Positions 48,881 to 59,770 of a stretch of 64,000 nt of DNA are shown here, in pieces. The translations under genes and the position numbers were made by a program. Numbering within the stretch: position 1 is the stretch's first letter; each line of letters starts with the position of its first letter. The notes beneath the pieces are model-generated. The model saw only the letters and a list, made by a program, of their open reading frames with translations, was not told the origin of the DNA and did no database searches. The stretch comes from Procambarus clarkii (lineage: Eukaryota; Arthropoda; Malacostraca; Decapoda; Cambaridae): contig NC_091165.1 in NCBI RefSeq assembly GCF_040958095.1, forward strand, positions 24,010,770 to 24,074,769. The letters run 5' to 3'.

Positions 48881-48964
48881 TTTTGAATTTAGTTTATCTT
48901 GTGATTATTTATAGTTTTCTTGCTAAATAATACAGTGAGGATTTTTAGAGTATATATTTATTTT

Positions 48965-49052
48965 TACACTTGAAAATTGAAATTGAAATAAGTTTATTGA
49001 GGTAAAATACACACAAAGGGATGAGGTAGCTCAAGCTATTCTCACCCCGTTA
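48965..49052 (-). repeat. Repeat with (TTTCAA)n tail, minus copy
   Basis: TTGAAATTGAAATAAGTTTA then AGGTAAAATACACACAAAGG, the reverse complement of 25965-26040. Confidence 0.8.
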
Positions 49053-49158
49053 TTTTTACACTTTATTTTGGCTAACCCCCCCAATAACCCCGTAGCTTAC
49101 GCAGCCTATATAGTGCTATCTGCCTCTGCTGAATTCAATTCAATTTTCATTCAAAAGA

Positions 49159-49159
<1 letters not shown>

Positions 49160-49220
<61 letters not shown>

Positions 49221-49320
49221 AAAGAACATAAGAGTAATGTACAATTGTAAAGACAGGAGTTACAAAATCTATGAAGCCACTATTACGCAAAGCGTTTCGG
49301 GTGAAAACGTAAATTAAAAA
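49160..49320 (-). repeat. (GT)29 and truncated family B LINE tail
   Basis: (GT)n at 49160-49218, then GCCACTATTACGCAAAGCGT TTCGGG at 49276. Confidence 0.85.
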
Positions 49321-49924
49321 ATAACACAAAATTATTTACCATGTGTGAGGGGATAAAACACTTAATACTATAGGAGAAATCAGCTAACAAAATGAGAACG
49401 GCCATGTAAAATAACAAATGAATTAAAAAAGAGTGACACATAAAGGAAGATAGGCATATAGACTGTCATATCCCTTCTAAGTGTTATATAGTCATATACT
49501 GGCTTAGTACTTTCTTTTGATAGTTAGCTTACTTTCCTATTTCCAAATAAAAGTATGCTCACAACTGAAGTTCTGATTTATTTGTGAGAGTTAACTGTAA
49601 GTAGACTAGTACTCATTTAGTTTAATTCATTCTATTGTTTCCCCTCAAAAAGTCAAAGTAGGAGTCGTTTTCTGTGAAAAAATCAGCTGGTCAGCTGGGG
49701 ACTGGTCAAGTCGTATACTGCAATTTCGGATACCGGGCTAGAAACAACTTCGTTCACTGAGAAGTTTGTACATACAAACCATTCCGTTCGTATATGCGCT
49801 GGTTTGTGTTCGCTGTTGTTCTCGTCTGAATAAATACATGGCACTTGTTCATATAATTAGCGCTTCCATTATTAGAATTATTTATCCATTATTAGAATAA
49901 CAAGGTGCAAACCATACCCCCTTA
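49321..49924. other. Non-coding stretch, nothing recognised
   Basis: 49710-49860 is mixed composition; no gene. Confidence 0.4.
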
Positions 49925-50069
49925 CAGTTGAAATCTATTTATTTATATACAAGAAGGTACATTGGGTTGCGAGAGTACATAACATATATTAAGCGGAACA
50001 TTGTAGCAAGATTTGAGATTAAAGGATTTAAGACTAACACGTATTAGGCTCCCCCGAAGGAGGCTATTA
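49925..50069 (-). repeat. LINE tail with (AAATA)n, minus copy
   Basis: TTATTTATATACAAGAAGGT ACATTGGG. Confidence 0.65.
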
Positions 50070-50150
50070 TTTGTTATGCACCCCATACTCAACCAGTAAG
50101 TAGTGGAGCAAAACATAGATTACATGGTCATAAAGTCTTAATCAGACCAA
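50070..50150 (-). repeat. LINE tail fragment, family A relative
   Basis: Reads TTATGCACCCCATACTCA, like the copies at 24966 and 27311, but only about 80 bp remain before the next family A copy. Confidence 0.6.
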
Positions 50151-51028
50151 TTCAATTCAATTTCTTTCTTTATTATGCACCCCATACCCATCACGTGGGC
50201 GGTGGTGTAAAGGATTACAGAGGCACATAATCGGTTGAACCCTCTAGTTTGTTTAGTTAAGCAAATAACAATTTGTGACGCTAGTTACAAAATTATAAAT
50301 ATTATATATACATGTACACACTCTCATACATACATGTACATATATATATACGCATACATATATACATACACATACATATCTAATCACCTACACAAATACA
50401 CACATCAATAATCTTTGTGTCACAAGTGATCAACAAGAGGCTCACAACAATCACTATACAAGGCACTTTACATCTATGGTGAGTCACAAAGTTACTAGTC
50501 TTGCTGCACACCTACCCAACTGGGCGGCAGCTTTACAGTCATGTGCATGCATTACCTACAGTAAGCAAATTTTGGATACTTCGCTAAGATTTCGGGCAGC
50601 ACATCATTATGAATGAAGTACTTACACATTTCTTGGACACTATTGATGGTGTTATCTCTAAATTCCGCGATTTTTTCACATTCCATTATATAATGACGCA
50701 AAGTAAGCGAATAGTTCTGCTGACAGAGTTTACATTTAGTCAAATCTACATCAGCAAATGTTACAAACTCCCAGAGGTACTTGTAGCCGAGCCTAAGCCT
50801 AGCAGTGGTAACATCTAGAAGTCTGCTAACATTATTGGATGACCCATAGACGTGCGGTTCTTCCTGCATAATAGAATGATGATAGATGGAGTAACTGGTG
50901 TGAATTTCACTTTGCCTGAAGTTTCCGAAATTTAGTTGATGTTCCTGGGATATTGCTGCCCTCAGGCTGCTCAAAGGCAGTCCAAGTTTGTAATAAATTC
51001 CCTCTTTACGAGCAAAAGTCTTGGGCAA
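50151..51028 (-). mobile_element. LINE 3' end (family A) with C-terminal zinc-knuckle-like coding fragment
   Basis: The coding part (51028-50552) encodes LRLGYKYLWEF, then CKLCQQNYSLTLRHYIMEC, a C-x2-C-x8-H-x4-C pattern also present, decayed, at 961-1320 and 29975-30193, and ends KYPKFAYCR. After the stop comes one copy of the 42-bp unit (50506-50547) that is amplified sixfold at 60411, then the AT-rich 3' UTR and a tail ending AATAAAGAAAGAAATTG. This is the C-terminus of a LINE polyprotein, downstream of an RT that is not present here. Confidence 0.8.
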
Positions 51029-51124
51029 CTCATCAGTTCTCAGTGGCTATTTTTACATTATCATTTACAACTAACTTAAGTTAAATAGCAACCAGTAAAC
51101 AGACTGCTGTTTTCTAATTCTAGT

Positions 51125-51475
51125 TCAGGCACTTCCTGGGATAAAACGCGAACATTCCTTGAGGAACTGTGAGGTGCTTATCTGTTTTTCCTCGTAACGG
51201 TCCCAAAGCTTCCACAAATGTTCCTGTTTCTCTTTATTGCCCTTGCGGCGACTGGACTTTAGCTTTTGATCAGAAACCAGTTGGTATTGCAAGGTTACCA
51301 GGGACGCCTCACGGTACAGTAAGGGGATTAAAATATATAAAGCCAAGTTGTCCCTCACTGCCCTTTGATTCAGACGCTGGTGCCATCCTTCTACGTCATT
51401 GTTGGTCCTCACCAGTCGTCTAAATGCACACCAGTTCCCCAATTCCCACACACTGTTGCACAGCCACGTATTTTT
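51125..51475 (-). pseudogene. MULE-type transposase C-terminal fragment
   Basis: The minus frame encodes WELGNWCAFRRLVRTNNDVE followed by GWHQRLN, then a basic ...SSRRKGNKEKQEHLWKLWDRY tail and a stop at 51125. The RTNNDVEGWHxRLN block is familiar from the end of FLYWCH/MULE transposase-like proteins of arthropods. The fragment is cut at its 5' side by the (TTA)n tail of the LINE at 51479, so the LINE probably inserted into or beside it. Confidence 0.55.
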
Positions 51476-51478
51476 TAT

Positions 51479-53815
51479 GTAATAATAATAATAATAATAA
51501 TTTTTATTTAGGCAAAGGTACATACATAAAGAGATTTTACAAAGTTTGTTGGCTTTATAGATAGGAGCTAGTACATACAATGCCTAAAGCCACTATTACG
51601 CAAAGCGTTTCGGGCAGGAAAAAACACTACTGACTAAAGCTTAAAACTAATGGGTAAAAAGAAAAAAATGCGTTGAGTACAAATAAAAATAGAGGTAAAA
51701 GAGGGGGGAACATTGTTGAAAAAACAGCACAAATACAATTACAAATTATTACAGAAAATTACATTAAAACAGCGTTGATTTGTAAAACAAACAAAAAACA
51801 AAACAAAAAACATACATGGGTTGAGAATAGAGAGGTAAGGTAGGTTACAGGGAATTTATTAGGTATAGCTTCGTTTTTAACTTAAACTGGTTGAGAGAGG
51901 TACTGTCTTTAACATGGTTGGGAAGGTCATTCCACATCCTGGGCCCCTTGATTTGTAGAGCATTTCTGGTTTGATTAAGTCGTACTCTAGGAATATCAAA
52001 ACTGTATTTATTTCTGGTGTGGTGCTCATGGGTTCTGTTACAACCTTCTATGAAGCTTTTGAGATCAGGATTGGCATTACAATTTAGCGTTTTGTATATG
52101 TATAGTACACATGAGAGAATGTGCAGTGACTTAATGTCTAACATATTCAGGGATTTGAATAGGGGTACCGAGTGATGTCTGGGGCCAGAATTGGATATTG
52201 TCCTAATAGCAGCTTTGTGTTGAGTAATTAGAGGACGTAAGTGATTTTGGGTAGTAGAGCCCCAAGCACAAATACCATAGTTGAGATATGGATAGATAAG
52301 GGAGTAATAGAGAGTCACCAGGGCAGGGCGTGGTACATAATATCTGATCTTAGAAAGAATGCCCACAGTTTTTGAAACTTTTTTTTATATGTTTAGAATG
52401 TGTCCCTGGAAATTCAGCTTGTGGTCAATGAGAATGCCAAGGAATTTGCCATCTAATTTGTTACAAATTTGGGTATTGTTTATTTTGAGATTTATTTGAT
52501 TAGAGGATTTATTGCCAAACAGAATATAGAAAGTTTTGTCAATGTTAAGGGTGAGTTTGTTGGCAGTTAGCCACAGATGGACTTTATTTAGCTCAGTATT
52601 TACTGTGGCATTTAGAGCAAGGGGATCAGGACTGGAGTAAATGAAGGTTGTGTCGTCAGCAAATAGGATTGGTTTGAGGTGTTGGGAGGCATTCGGAAGG
52701 TCATTAATGTAGATGAGAAAGAGGAGAGGGCCAAGTATGCTGCCCTGGGGAACACCAATGTTGATGGGTAGGGTGGGCGAAATTGTATTATTCACAGAAA
52801 CACATTGGAGCCTGTCAGTAAGGTAGGATTTGAGGTATTGTAGGGAGTGTCCTCTGACACCATAATGATGTAATTTAAGAAGAAGGTTTTGGTGGTTGAC
52901 AGTATCGAAAGCTTTACGCAGGTCCACAAATAACCCAACAGGGAACTCATTTTTATCAAGAGCTGTATGAATCGAGTTAAGCATACTAATAAGTGCATCG
53001 TTAGTGCTTTTTTTGGGCCTGAAGCCATATTGGCAAGGGCTAAGTATATTGAGTTTGGCTAGATATGAGTAAAGCTGCTTGTAGATTAGTTTTTCAAAAA
53101 TTTTTGACAAGTTTGGCAGGATTGATATAGGTCTGTAGTTGTTAACATCTGTGAGATCACCACATTTGTGGACAGGCGTTACCCTCGCTTTTTTTAGAAT
53201 ATCTGGAAAGGTTTGGAGTTCAAGTGACTTGTTGAAGAGCAAAGCAATAGCAGGGGCTATAGATCTGGAGGCTTTTTTGTAGATTAAAGTTGGTATCTCC
53301 TCAAGGGCACCAGACTTGGTTTTAAGGGAAAGGATTATCTCATTGACGTCAATGGAATTAATAGGCTTTAGGTACAGAGACTGGGGATAGTTCCCTGTAA
53401 GATAGTCCTTAATGTCAGTACTGGAAGATGGAATATCATTAGCAAGGGATGAACCAATGGAAGAGAAGAACCTATTGAACTCAATAGAAGAATCAGAGGC
53501 TGAAAGCTGACCATCGTTATTAGACAGGAGAGTCGGTTTGTTATTTAAAGACTTTTTTGATCCCAATATTTGTGAAATTGTTCTCCATGTTTGTTTAATG
53601 TTGCTCTTTATTTGGGTAAATTTATCTTCGTAGTATTTAGTTTTGGCTCGTCTAATTATCTTAGATAGCAATAATGAGTAATTCTTTGAGAATTCTTTGG
53701 AGACAATCCCTAACCTATACTTTTTCTCAAGGTCATGTTTTTTATTAATAGATTTAAGTATTCCCTTGAGTTAATTCCCTTGAGTTAATGAGTTAATTGT
53801 GTCGTTAAGGGTGGA
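51479..53815 (-). mobile_element. Non-LTR retrotransposon (LINE), 5'-truncated, with (TTA)n tail
   Basis: The element reads on the minus strand from about 53815 to the (AAT)n repeat at 51480-51500, which is its 3' tail. It keeps the reverse transcriptase and C-terminal region plus about 350 bp of 3' UTR. The endonuclease part is gone, as is usual for 5'-truncated insertions. Next to it lie a MULE fragment (left) and a leader-like piece of an LTR element (right). Confidence 0.9.
51845..53671 (-). pseudogene. LINE reverse transcriptase ORF with one in-frame TAA
   Basis: Residues count from the Met at 53671. The RT blocks are NNYRPISILPNLSKIFEK (about 177-194), CQYGFRPKKST (213-223), FVDLRKAFDTVNH (248-260, catalytic Asp250), GVPQGSILGPLLFLIYINDL (306-325) and FADD (337-340). 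The thumb/C-terminal part resumes in the same frame at 52366-51845 (SLIYPYLNYGICAWGS, GPRMWNDLP). A single TAA at 52387-52385, with only 18 nt to the next open stretch, is the only break. Upstream the frame stays open to about 53772 where a 14-bp tandem duplication introduces a further stop. The domain order is that of Jockey/CR1/L2-type LINEs; I cannot place the clade exactly. Apart from the breaks the copy looks young. Confidence 0.92.
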
Positions 53816-54112
53816 CTGCTAGCCGACTTTTCTAATTCAGCAAACGCCTTACAATTATGTAGTACACACGTACCACATAAGTACGTGTGTGTTACACACG
53901 TACACACACACCTTGTCAAGCACAAGACGAAGCTTGAAAAAGTTTAATGGTATGCTGTTACAACTGATATGAGTGGGGCTTCTATGGTGTACTGGTACTA
54001 TTAAGGGGTAAAGGTAGTTAGAAGACAAGAGTATCAAATATGGGAGAGCTAAAAGGCCCGGCCCCCAAAATAAACTATCCACAGTAGTAATAACTTGCTA
54101 CAAGACCATATA
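53816..54112 (-). other. Leader-like sequence next to the probable LTR
   Basis: Non-coding. Contains a CGTACACAC-rich stretch with short inverted repeats at 53861-53910 (ACACACGTAC / GTACGTGTGT). Cut on the left by the LINE at 53815. Confidence 0.35.
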
Positions 54113-54942
54113 TGTTAGTCTAAGGGTTGATCACTGCGCTCCCACCTTGGAAGAAGAGATACTCTGTAATTCATGTACTTATTTATTAACCCCTTAACAA
54201 CCCCCCATATACACTCACACCAATAACAATAATAATAATAACTTTACCACACTATCTTACGTTAAAAGCCTTGGTCCACATAGACAGGATACAAGGTTTA
54301 CACTAATAACAAGCTAGGGTAAAGTACTACTGGATAAGCACTGAAGCTGGATGCAGCTTAGGGTAGTGAGACCATGTGGTACCCTAATACAAAACACAAC
54401 ACTTAGGGTAAACAAAACACTGGCAAATACTAACCCCAGGTCTCACCAATAGTTACTACCAGAGTAGGTACACTTACTAATGCCCCGTACTTAGCTTAAG
54501 GATACAGGAACTTCAGGTAAGGGAAATAAGTAAGAGGAGAAGGGAGGAGAGTAGGGGTGCAGCCACAGAGTAGGTCTTATCCGCACGACACCAGCCAGAG
54601 AGAAGAGCGAGCTAGCGACCAGCTGCCTCCCTCATGTCGTGGTGCCGGAAGGAGCCTAATTGATCGTGCAGCTAAGCACATTAAAGATCTTCCCCTATGC
54701 AACGTATTGTTACTTTATGAATGATTAGAAAGTATTAGTAAGCAAAGTTGGTGCCTATGTTATTATTTAATAATCAACCCCCAGCTCAGTCTTTAAATGC
54801 TCTTTGAGAAACAATAATAGTCTTACGTCTGGCAGGGAAGATACAAACAATTGCCATTCGAAATGCGCCAACTGTACTACTATGAAGTTTAATAGCTCAA
54901 TTTTGACCTCTGGTTTCCACTGGAGAACCCAGGGTCGTAACA
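54113..54942 (-). repeat. Probable old LTR, 830 bp, with TGTTA...TAACA ends
   Basis: On the minus strand it would begin TGTTACGACCCTGGGTTCTC (54942) and end CCCTTAGACTAACA (54113), 5-bp inverted ends of the TG...CA type. The leader after it (54112 down to about 53830) starts TATATGGTCTTGTAGC, which might hold a primer site. No second LTR was seen in the window and no target duplication could be checked because the neighbours are themselves repeats. Confidence 0.4.
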
Positions 54943-55380
54943 TATGCCAATAGGCTAGTCCCAGGACTAAGAGGCATGAGTTACGAGGACAGGCTGCTAG
55001 AAATGCACCTCATGACACTGGAAGACAGAAGAGTAAGGGGAGACATGATCACTACCAACAAAATTCTCGGAGCAATTGATAGGGTACATAAAGATAAGCT
55101 GTTTAACACGGGTGGTAGGCGAACAAGGGGACACAGGTGGAAACTTAGTACCCAAATGAGCCACTGGGATGTTAGAAAGAACTTTTTCAGTGTCAGAGTA
55201 GTTAATAGATGGAATGCATTAGGCAGTGATGTGGTGGAGGCTGACTCCATACACAGTTTCAAATACAGATATGATAGAGCCTAGTAGGCTCAGGAATCTG
55301 TACATAAGTTGACTGCCAGTTGAGAGGTGGGACCAAAGAGCCAGAGCTCAACCCCCGCAACAACAACTAGGTGAGTATAC
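54943..55380 (+). pseudogene. LINE C-terminal fragment (family D), longest open copy
   Basis: The open stretch at 54976-55284 encodes MSYEDRLLEMHLMTLEDRRV, RGDMITTNKIL, KDKLFNTGGRRTRGHRWKLS and RVVNRWNALGSDVVEADSIH, the usual end of CR1-like ORF2 proteins, then a stop. The 3' end reads AACTAGGTGAGTA and is followed by a CA-rich microsatellite. Confidence 0.85.
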
Positions 55381-55892
55381 ACACAAACACACACACGCAC
55401 ACACACACATACACACACACACGTACACACACACAGACACAAACATACACACACTAATGCCTCTATTCACCTTGCAGTAAATTGGAACCTGAAAGTCAGG
55501 AAGCTGCTAAAGGCTGCATCTTGGGGATGTGTGTGTGTGTTAGATAAAAATATATGTTGTTTAGATATGATGGAGGAAAAGAGGCCGAGAGTCGGTACAT
55601 TAGACAACCGACGCTTAGAAAGGCGGGGTCCAAGAGCTAACAGCTAAATCTTGGAAATAATAAATTAATATATTTAATACACACACATACATGTTTCACA
55701 TGAATTTGGCTGTGGGCACACTGAGGACTGATGGCCCCGTCGACGGGGCAGGAAGTCGGTGGTTGATCAAAGGCCTCCCACATCCTCCACATACCTGAGG
55801 ATTATTCCGGCTTAATTTTAAACGGAAGTAATGTCTTGCTATTTACGGCTTCAGCGGGTGGGTGGGTTCGTGGGTTTATTACACTATGAGTG
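55381..55892. other. CA-rich microsatellite and unrecognised DNA left of the LTR element
   Basis: Imperfect (AC)n at 55381-55450; the remainder to the TSD shows a GGCCCCGTCGACGGGGC hairpin at 55733-55749. Confidence 0.6.
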
Positions 55893-56228
55893 TGTAGCGA
55901 GTAGATTATCCCAATAATATACTCGCTCCAAATATAGTGTTAATATTCCTGTCAACCTTTGGAGATGAATGAGGTGAGGCGTTGCCCGGACAACACGGTG
56001 AGGTGTTGCCCAAGCAATATAAGCAGCGGTGTAGCGAACATTGGAGAGTCTACTTTCAAGTGTGGTCTAGAGCAGACACTTGCGAGATACTGTACCGACG
56101 CTCAGTGCGCTCAACTCACACCAAAGTATCACCGGTGTACTTCTGTATATTCGACCAAATATATATATAGTATCTTAGTGTCTGTGTTTATTTGTCACCA
56201 TACTTTACGTAACAATAGAACCGTTACA
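55893..56228 (+). repeat. 5' LTR (336 bp)
   Basis: Begins TG and ends CA. It holds an AATATATATATAG-rich AT stretch near 56157-56172, a possible promoter core. The last 8 bp are CCGTTACA. Confidence 0.95.
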
Positions 56229-56229
56229 T

Positions 56230-56239
56230 TGGTGACCCC
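56230..56239 (+). promoter_or_regulatory. Primer binding site TGGTGACCCC
   Basis: Complementary to the CCA end of tRNA-Trp as used by several arthropod Gypsy elements (CsRn1-type); one base separates it from the LTR. Confidence 0.75.
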
Positions 56240-56280
56240 AGAGAGTTTCGACGATACCCAGCCCAGCGACGATACCCACG

Positions 56281-57424
56281 ATGGACTACAACATGGACTC
56301 TCACTGGACCTCCACTGCTGCTGCTTGCTGTGGACCGCAGCCACCTGTCGTGGAACGTTGCCAACACCCTTGCCACAGCTATGATTTTCATCGCGATCAT
56401 CTCTGCATTTTCATCTACTACGGCTTGCTGCTCCACGATCACTACTCACTCATCTGGCAGCTTCATCAGTAACTACATAATGTGGGATCTACAGCCTGCC
56501 CTGCCGACTCTCCGTCGCTGCCAGGGCACTGCTTGTTCTACAGGGGCGCCCACGAAAGCTGCTCTTTCGTCAGATTCATCTACACGTTCACTGCATTCTG
56601 ATACTCTGCCGACTCAAGCACTTTGCGCAGTACAGGACTTACAGCTTGCGTTTCCGACTCTTCGTCGCCTCCAGGACAATTCAGCTCTAGCAGTGATTCC
56701 CTCGTTGTCCTAACTACGTGCCTACATTACCTCCTAATGTCCTGGTGCCCGAGCCCATCCGCCCCGGATCTAAATGCTCCACCAGCGACCCAAGGACGCA
56801 ACAATTATGCACATTCTTCTCTCCTGCTACACCGAGCTTGTCCACACACTGCCTACATCTTTTGGTACCAGACTACAATTTCCACAGTCAGCAATGTAGT
56901 ACTCGGCGTGTACAGTCCTAATCAACCCAAGACGCTACAGCTTCGACACAGAGCAGACAGCAGACTACGACCGCATCGAGCCGCCACGCTCTCGCTCCCC
57001 GAGTTTAGACACTCACAATTCTCAATCGAGCCGCCACGCTCTCGCTCCCCGAGTTTAGACACTCACAAATCTCAATCGAGCCGCCACGCTCTCCCACATA
57101 GAGCTCCACGACTCCGGCCTCACTCAGCTCTCTGCTCTGCTCCAGGCTTCGTCTCAACGTCTGCGACACTGCTAAATCCAGAGACACACCCGCCGACTAC
57201 GCAGTTCACTTTTCGACCCCAATTACCAGCCGCACCACAACCCTCCTACGACGACGGACGACCTCCCAGCACAGGATCCTCCTACGACCCCAGTTAGATG
57301 ACATCAGCGAAGAGGAGGAAGTTAACTTTGATGGTTATGTAACGCGAGCAGGGCGAACAATTCACCGACCAGCTAAGTTCCTTGATCAATTATTTTTCCT
57401 TTCATCCCCTGGGAGGGGGAGTTC
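56281..57424 (+). pseudogene. Interior of the short LTR element: unrecognised reading frames plus end-of-pol remnant
   Basis: Open stretches at 56281-56472, 56330-56713 and 56623-57297 are Pro/Ser/Thr/Leu-rich with no domain that I recognise. In another frame 57304-57410 reads DDISEEEEVNFDGYVTRAGR and TIHRPAKF, like the extreme C-terminus of Gypsy pol proteins. A 50-bp unit is repeated from 56977 (units 56977-57026, 57027-57076 and a partial third). The catalytic domains have been lost, leaving ends and cis-acting sites. Confidence 0.6.
57411..57420 (+). promoter_or_regulatory. Polypurine tract GGGAGGGGGA
   Basis: Ten purines, then GTTC, then the 3' LTR. The position fits second-strand priming. 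Confidence 0.8.
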
Positions 57425-57760
57425 TGTAGCGAGTAGATTATCCCAATAATATACTCGCTCCAAATATAGTGTTAATATTCCTGTCAACCTTTGGAGATGA
57501 ATGAGGTGAGGCGTTGCCCGGACAACACGGTGAGGTGTTGCCCAAGCAATATAAGCAGCGGTGTAGCGAACATTGGAGAGTCTACTTTCAAGTGTGGTCT
57601 AGAGCAGACACTTGCGAGATACTGTACCGACGCTCAGTGCGCTCAACTCACACCAAAGTATCACCGGTGTACTTCTGTATATTCGACCAAATATATATAT
57701 AGTATCTTAGTGTCTGTGTTTATTTGTCACCATACTTTACGTAACAATAGAACCGTTACA
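57425..57760 (+). repeat. 3' LTR (336 bp)
   Basis: No difference from the 5' LTR was seen on line-by-line comparison. Confidence 0.95.
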
Positions 57761-57764
57761 AGTG

Positions 57765-58083
57765 AAAACAATCGCCTATTCTCTATTTTATATTGCCGCT
57801 TGTAGAGCTCGAAGCTGTTGCCTCTTGTGTGCGTTGCACAAAGGGATTAATATCTGGATTAATAGCTTTCAATATTTCCAGTATTTTTTAAGGTATCGCT
57901 TAAATACCGAAGATACTGTTATTGGACATCGCTTACTTGACAATGTCTCAACAACGCAGGCTGAAGATGTGCGTGGCTCCTGCTATTGCAATGATGCTCA
58001 TTTGCCTTGATGGCAAATGATTTGCTTTTCAATGATGCGCCTTAGTTGCCCCCTCTCTAACTTACCGTTCTAAATACCCCTTC
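57765..58083. other. Unrecognised DNA right of the LTR element
   Basis: No gene or repeat known to me. Confidence 0.4.
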
Positions 58084-59090
58084 TCCATCTTCCGCAAACA
58101 TTCCCCCCCTCATACATCTACCCCCTTTCCTCCTGTCCCCCTGTCCATCTTTGTCCCCCTGTCCCTCACTTTGTCCCCTTGCCCACATTTTCTGTCCTCT
58201 GTCCCCGATCCCTTTCCCCCTGGCCTTCTCTCTGTCCCCTTGTCCCCCCTTTCCATCTCTCTGTCCCCCTGTCCCTCTCTATCCCATTGTCCCTCTCTCT
58301 GTCCCCCTGTTCCTCCTGTTCCTCTCTCTGTCCCCCTGTCACTCTCTGTCCCCCCTGTTCCTCTATGTCCCCCTGTCACTCTCTGTCCCCCCTGTTCCTC
58401 TATGTCCCTTTGTCCATCTCTGTCCCCCTGTCCTTCTCTCTGTCCCCTGAACCTCTCTGTCCCCCTGCCCACTCTTTCTGTCCGCTGTCCTTCATCTGTC
58501 CCCCTCCCTTTCCTCCAGTCCCCCTATCCATCTCTGTCCCCTTGTCCCTGTCTCTGTTCCTCTGTCCCTATCTCTGCCCCCTGTCCCTCTCTCTGTCCCC
58601 CTGTCCGCCCTTTCTGTCCCCATTCCTGTCCCTCTGTCCCTGTCCTTCTCTGTCTGTCCCTCCCTCTGTCCCCCTGCCCACTCTTTCTATCCCCTGTCTC
58701 TCCTCTGTCCCCTCTCTCTTGGTCTCCTGCCCCCCTCTCCTCCCTCTGTCCCCCGGTCCCCCCCTCTCTGACCCTGTCCCTCTGTCTCTGTCCCTGTCCC
58801 CCTCTCTGTCCCTGTCCCACTGCCCCCCCTCTGTTCCCCCGTCCCTCCTCTGGCCCTGTCCTTCTGTCCCTCTGCTCCTGTCCCTGTCCCTCTGTCTCTG
58901 CCATTCTCTGTGTCAGCCTATCTCTCTGTCTCTTTCCTCGCTCTATCTCTGTCATTCTCTCACTGACTTTGCATATCCTTATCTATCCGTCTCTGTGTCT
59001 AACATTCTCTCCCTGACTCTGTCTATATCTATTTCTCTGTCTCGGTCTTCATCTCTTTCTCTTTCTCTCCTCTCTCTCTCTCCTTACATA
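58084..59090. repeat. Pyrimidine tract of degenerate CTCTGTCCCCCTGTCC units, about 1 kb
   Basis: Nearly pure C/T with G of TGTCC on the plus strand. Three overlapping long frames on each strand are artefacts of composition. Ends in (CTCT)n and CATACATA. Confidence 0.95.
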
Positions 59091-59124
59091 CATAAATACA
59101 TACATACATACATACATTTATTTA

Positions 59125-59400
59125 ACACATGTGGTATACGCACAAGGGGACGCAGGTGGAAGCTGAGTACCCAAATGAGCCACAGAGAGATTATAGAAAG
59201 AACTTTTCAGTGTCAGAGTAGTTAATAAATGGAATGCATTAGGCAGTAATGTGGTGGAGGCTGACTCCATACACAGGTTCAAATGTAGATATGACAGAGC
59301 CCAGTAGGCTCAGGAATCTGTACATCAGTTGATTGACGGTTGAGAGGCGGGACCAAAGAGCCAAAGTTCAACCCCCGCAACCACAACTAGGTTAGTACAT
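59125..59400 (+). pseudogene. LINE C-terminal fragment (family D), short copy
   Basis: Matches the last 270 bp of the copy at 54943-55380 (GCACAAGGGGACGCAGGTGG, then WNALGS-type codons with indels) and ends ACAACTAGGTTAGTACATAC. Confidence 0.8.
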
Positions 59401-59672
59401 ACATACATAAGATATAAAAAAGTGGAGGATTCCCAGGTAGAACAATCAACCACAATGCCCATTACCCCTTTACCCTGCTGTCCTTAACTACACAACTATA
59501 CAAGAGTCATTAACACGTGTAATGGCTGATCCCCCATCACGATAGCATGAAGACCAATTGCCTGACCCGCAGTCCGTCTTGATCCTCAAATAATTTTCGG
59601 GTTAACGTGAAAACGTCTCTCGAGTTTATCTCTCTAATGTTGTTTTCCCATCTTTCATTTTATCAGCTTAGT

Positions 59673-59770
59673 TCCTTTATTATGCCCCAATTACTCATCC
59701 ATTGAGCGGTAGTTAAACTGAACCCAAATTTAAAAAAAGTTCCTTTTGCTAAGCAAGCTACAGTCTTGAT
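59673..59770 (-). repeat. Family A LINE tail fragment
   Basis: CCTTTATTATGCCCCAATTA...GAGCGGTAG...TTGCTAAGCAAGC parallels 38221-38330. Confidence 0.6.

Larger units (their letters stand above)
55893..57760 (+). mobile_element. Complete short LTR retrotransposon (Gypsy-like, non-autonomous), TSD AGTG
   Basis: Two 336-bp LTRs (55893-56228, 57425-57760), identical as far as I can compare by eye, begin TGTAGCGAG and end CCGTTACA. A 4-bp target duplication AGTG flanks them (55889-55892 and 57761-57764). A primer site matching the 3' end of tRNA-Trp lies 1 bp after the left LTR and a purine tract 4 bp before the right LTR. The 1,196-bp interior has no protease, RT or integrase; it keeps only an end-of-pol-like stretch. 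Plus orientation is set by primer site and purine tract. Identical LTRs suggest a recent insertion mobilised by an autonomous partner. Confidence 0.95.

Noticed and set aside
55959-56384. Protein-coding gene starting MEMNEVRRCPDN
   Set aside because: The start lies inside the LTR and is duplicated in the other LTR at 57491; no conserved domain.
58171-59225. Ser/Pro/Leu-rich frame of 348 codons and two companions
   Set aside because: Products of a pyrimidine-rich tract that is open in all frames; the end runs into a LINE fragment.
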